44,509 bases of DNA from positions 1 through 44,509 of the forward strand of contig JAFZXM010000009.1 in assembly GCA_017616775.1 (NCBI GenBank), in the 5' to 3' direction. The DNA is from Bacteroidales bacterium. GTDB lineage: Bacteria > Bacteroidota > Bacteroidia > Bacteroidales > WCHB1-69. The notes under the pieces are model-generated. The model worked only from the letters and a program-made list of their open reading frames with translations, ran no database searches and was not told the origin of the DNA. Both the position numbers and the translations under genes were made by a program. This document shows, piece after piece, positions 44,448 to 44,509 of this stretch; position 1 is the stretch's first letter; each line of letters begins with the position of its first letter.

Positions 44448-44509
44448 TGAAGAAGTCAAAACATTCAGACAGCGAAAAGGTTAAGGCTGTTAAATCATTG
44501 GAGAGCGGG
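44448..44509 (+). CDS. IS3-family OrfA-like transposase, 5' end only
   Basis: The first 20 codons read MKKSKHSDSEKVKAVKSLES, the basic helix start of OrfA helix-turn-helix proteins of IS3-type elements. The ORF continues past the right edge, so the subgroup cannot be named. Confidence 0.6.

Larger units (their letters stand above)
44370..44509 (+). mobile_element. Left end of an IS3-like insertion sequence (partial)
   Basis: The element appears to start at TGTAGCCCTCCCCAAAAATC, a TG-start with a CCCAAAA and GGACA-type end as seen in IS3-family inverted repeats. A TAATTTTG promoter and a transposase-type ORF (44448) follow. The right end and the target duplication are outside the window. Confidence 0.6.

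Overview
The window looks like chromosome of a T9SS-bearing member of the Bacteroidales (phylum Bacteroidota). The DNA is AT-rich. At least eleven transcription units start at exact TAnnTTTG elements, the Bacteroidota -7 promoter box. The genes include batB/C/D, a DUF4837 lipoprotein, a PorV2/PorU2 pair with a C-terminal sorting domain, a C10 (streptopain-type) protease, and a GroEL with a GGM-rich tail. The species cannot be named from sequence alone, but the dsr-type operon and the fused oxidoreductase suggest an anaerobe outside the well-studied Bacteroides.

Layout. 1-2905: three minus-strand genes (5' end of a C10 protease, a secreted NAGPA-type glycosidase, glyA). 2906-6513: a structured-looking gap, a tiny Cys-rich protein with a low-molecular-weight tyrosine phosphatase, and two membrane proteins (one DUF4153). 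6528-10719: a zinc-ribbon protein and a compact Bat locus in which BatB and BatC are one polypeptide, followed by batD. 10894-15126: thyA, a tandem UspA protein, a DUF4837 lipoprotein and an unknown secreted protein. 15404-18892: a 1073-residue fusion of ferredoxin, FAD/NAD reductase, 4Fe-4S, BFD-type and DAO-type modules, with a small membrane protein and a clear terminator. 19420-27417: a five-gene operon porV2-porU2-rdgB-DUF2520-kdsC-like. 27493-31029 (minus): dsrC-dsrM-dsrK-cysteine desulfurase, bounded by a promoter and a terminator. 31077-32042 (minus): a lipoate ligase. 32260-39624: tRNA-Gln(UUG), rimP-nusA-infB and groES-groEL. 39804-40974: a YiiX-type papain-like lipoprotein and free methionine-R-sulfoxide reductase. 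41172-44509: an accessory region with two orphan RHS tips, lipoprotein partner genes and the left end of an IS3-like element.

Most interesting points. (1) The dsrC-dsrM-dsrK-desulfurase operon encodes a true two-cysteine DsrC with its membrane partner and a sulfur-mobilising enzyme, with no dsrAB in the window. It could be a DsrC-based sulfur or redox relay in a non-sulfate-reducer. (2) The RHS region holds two ~330-bp copies of the same RHS core joined to different AT-rich tips. One tip reads as a phospholipase A2-like toxin (YTGPNNP and HDLMYD motifs). Its candidate lipoprotein immunity gene is cut after about 40 codons by an IS end. (3) The 1073-residue oxidoreductase joins in one chain what is usually three subunits in HcnABC/hydroxyproline-dehydrogenase-type enzymes. 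All functional statements are from reading motifs; no database search was run.
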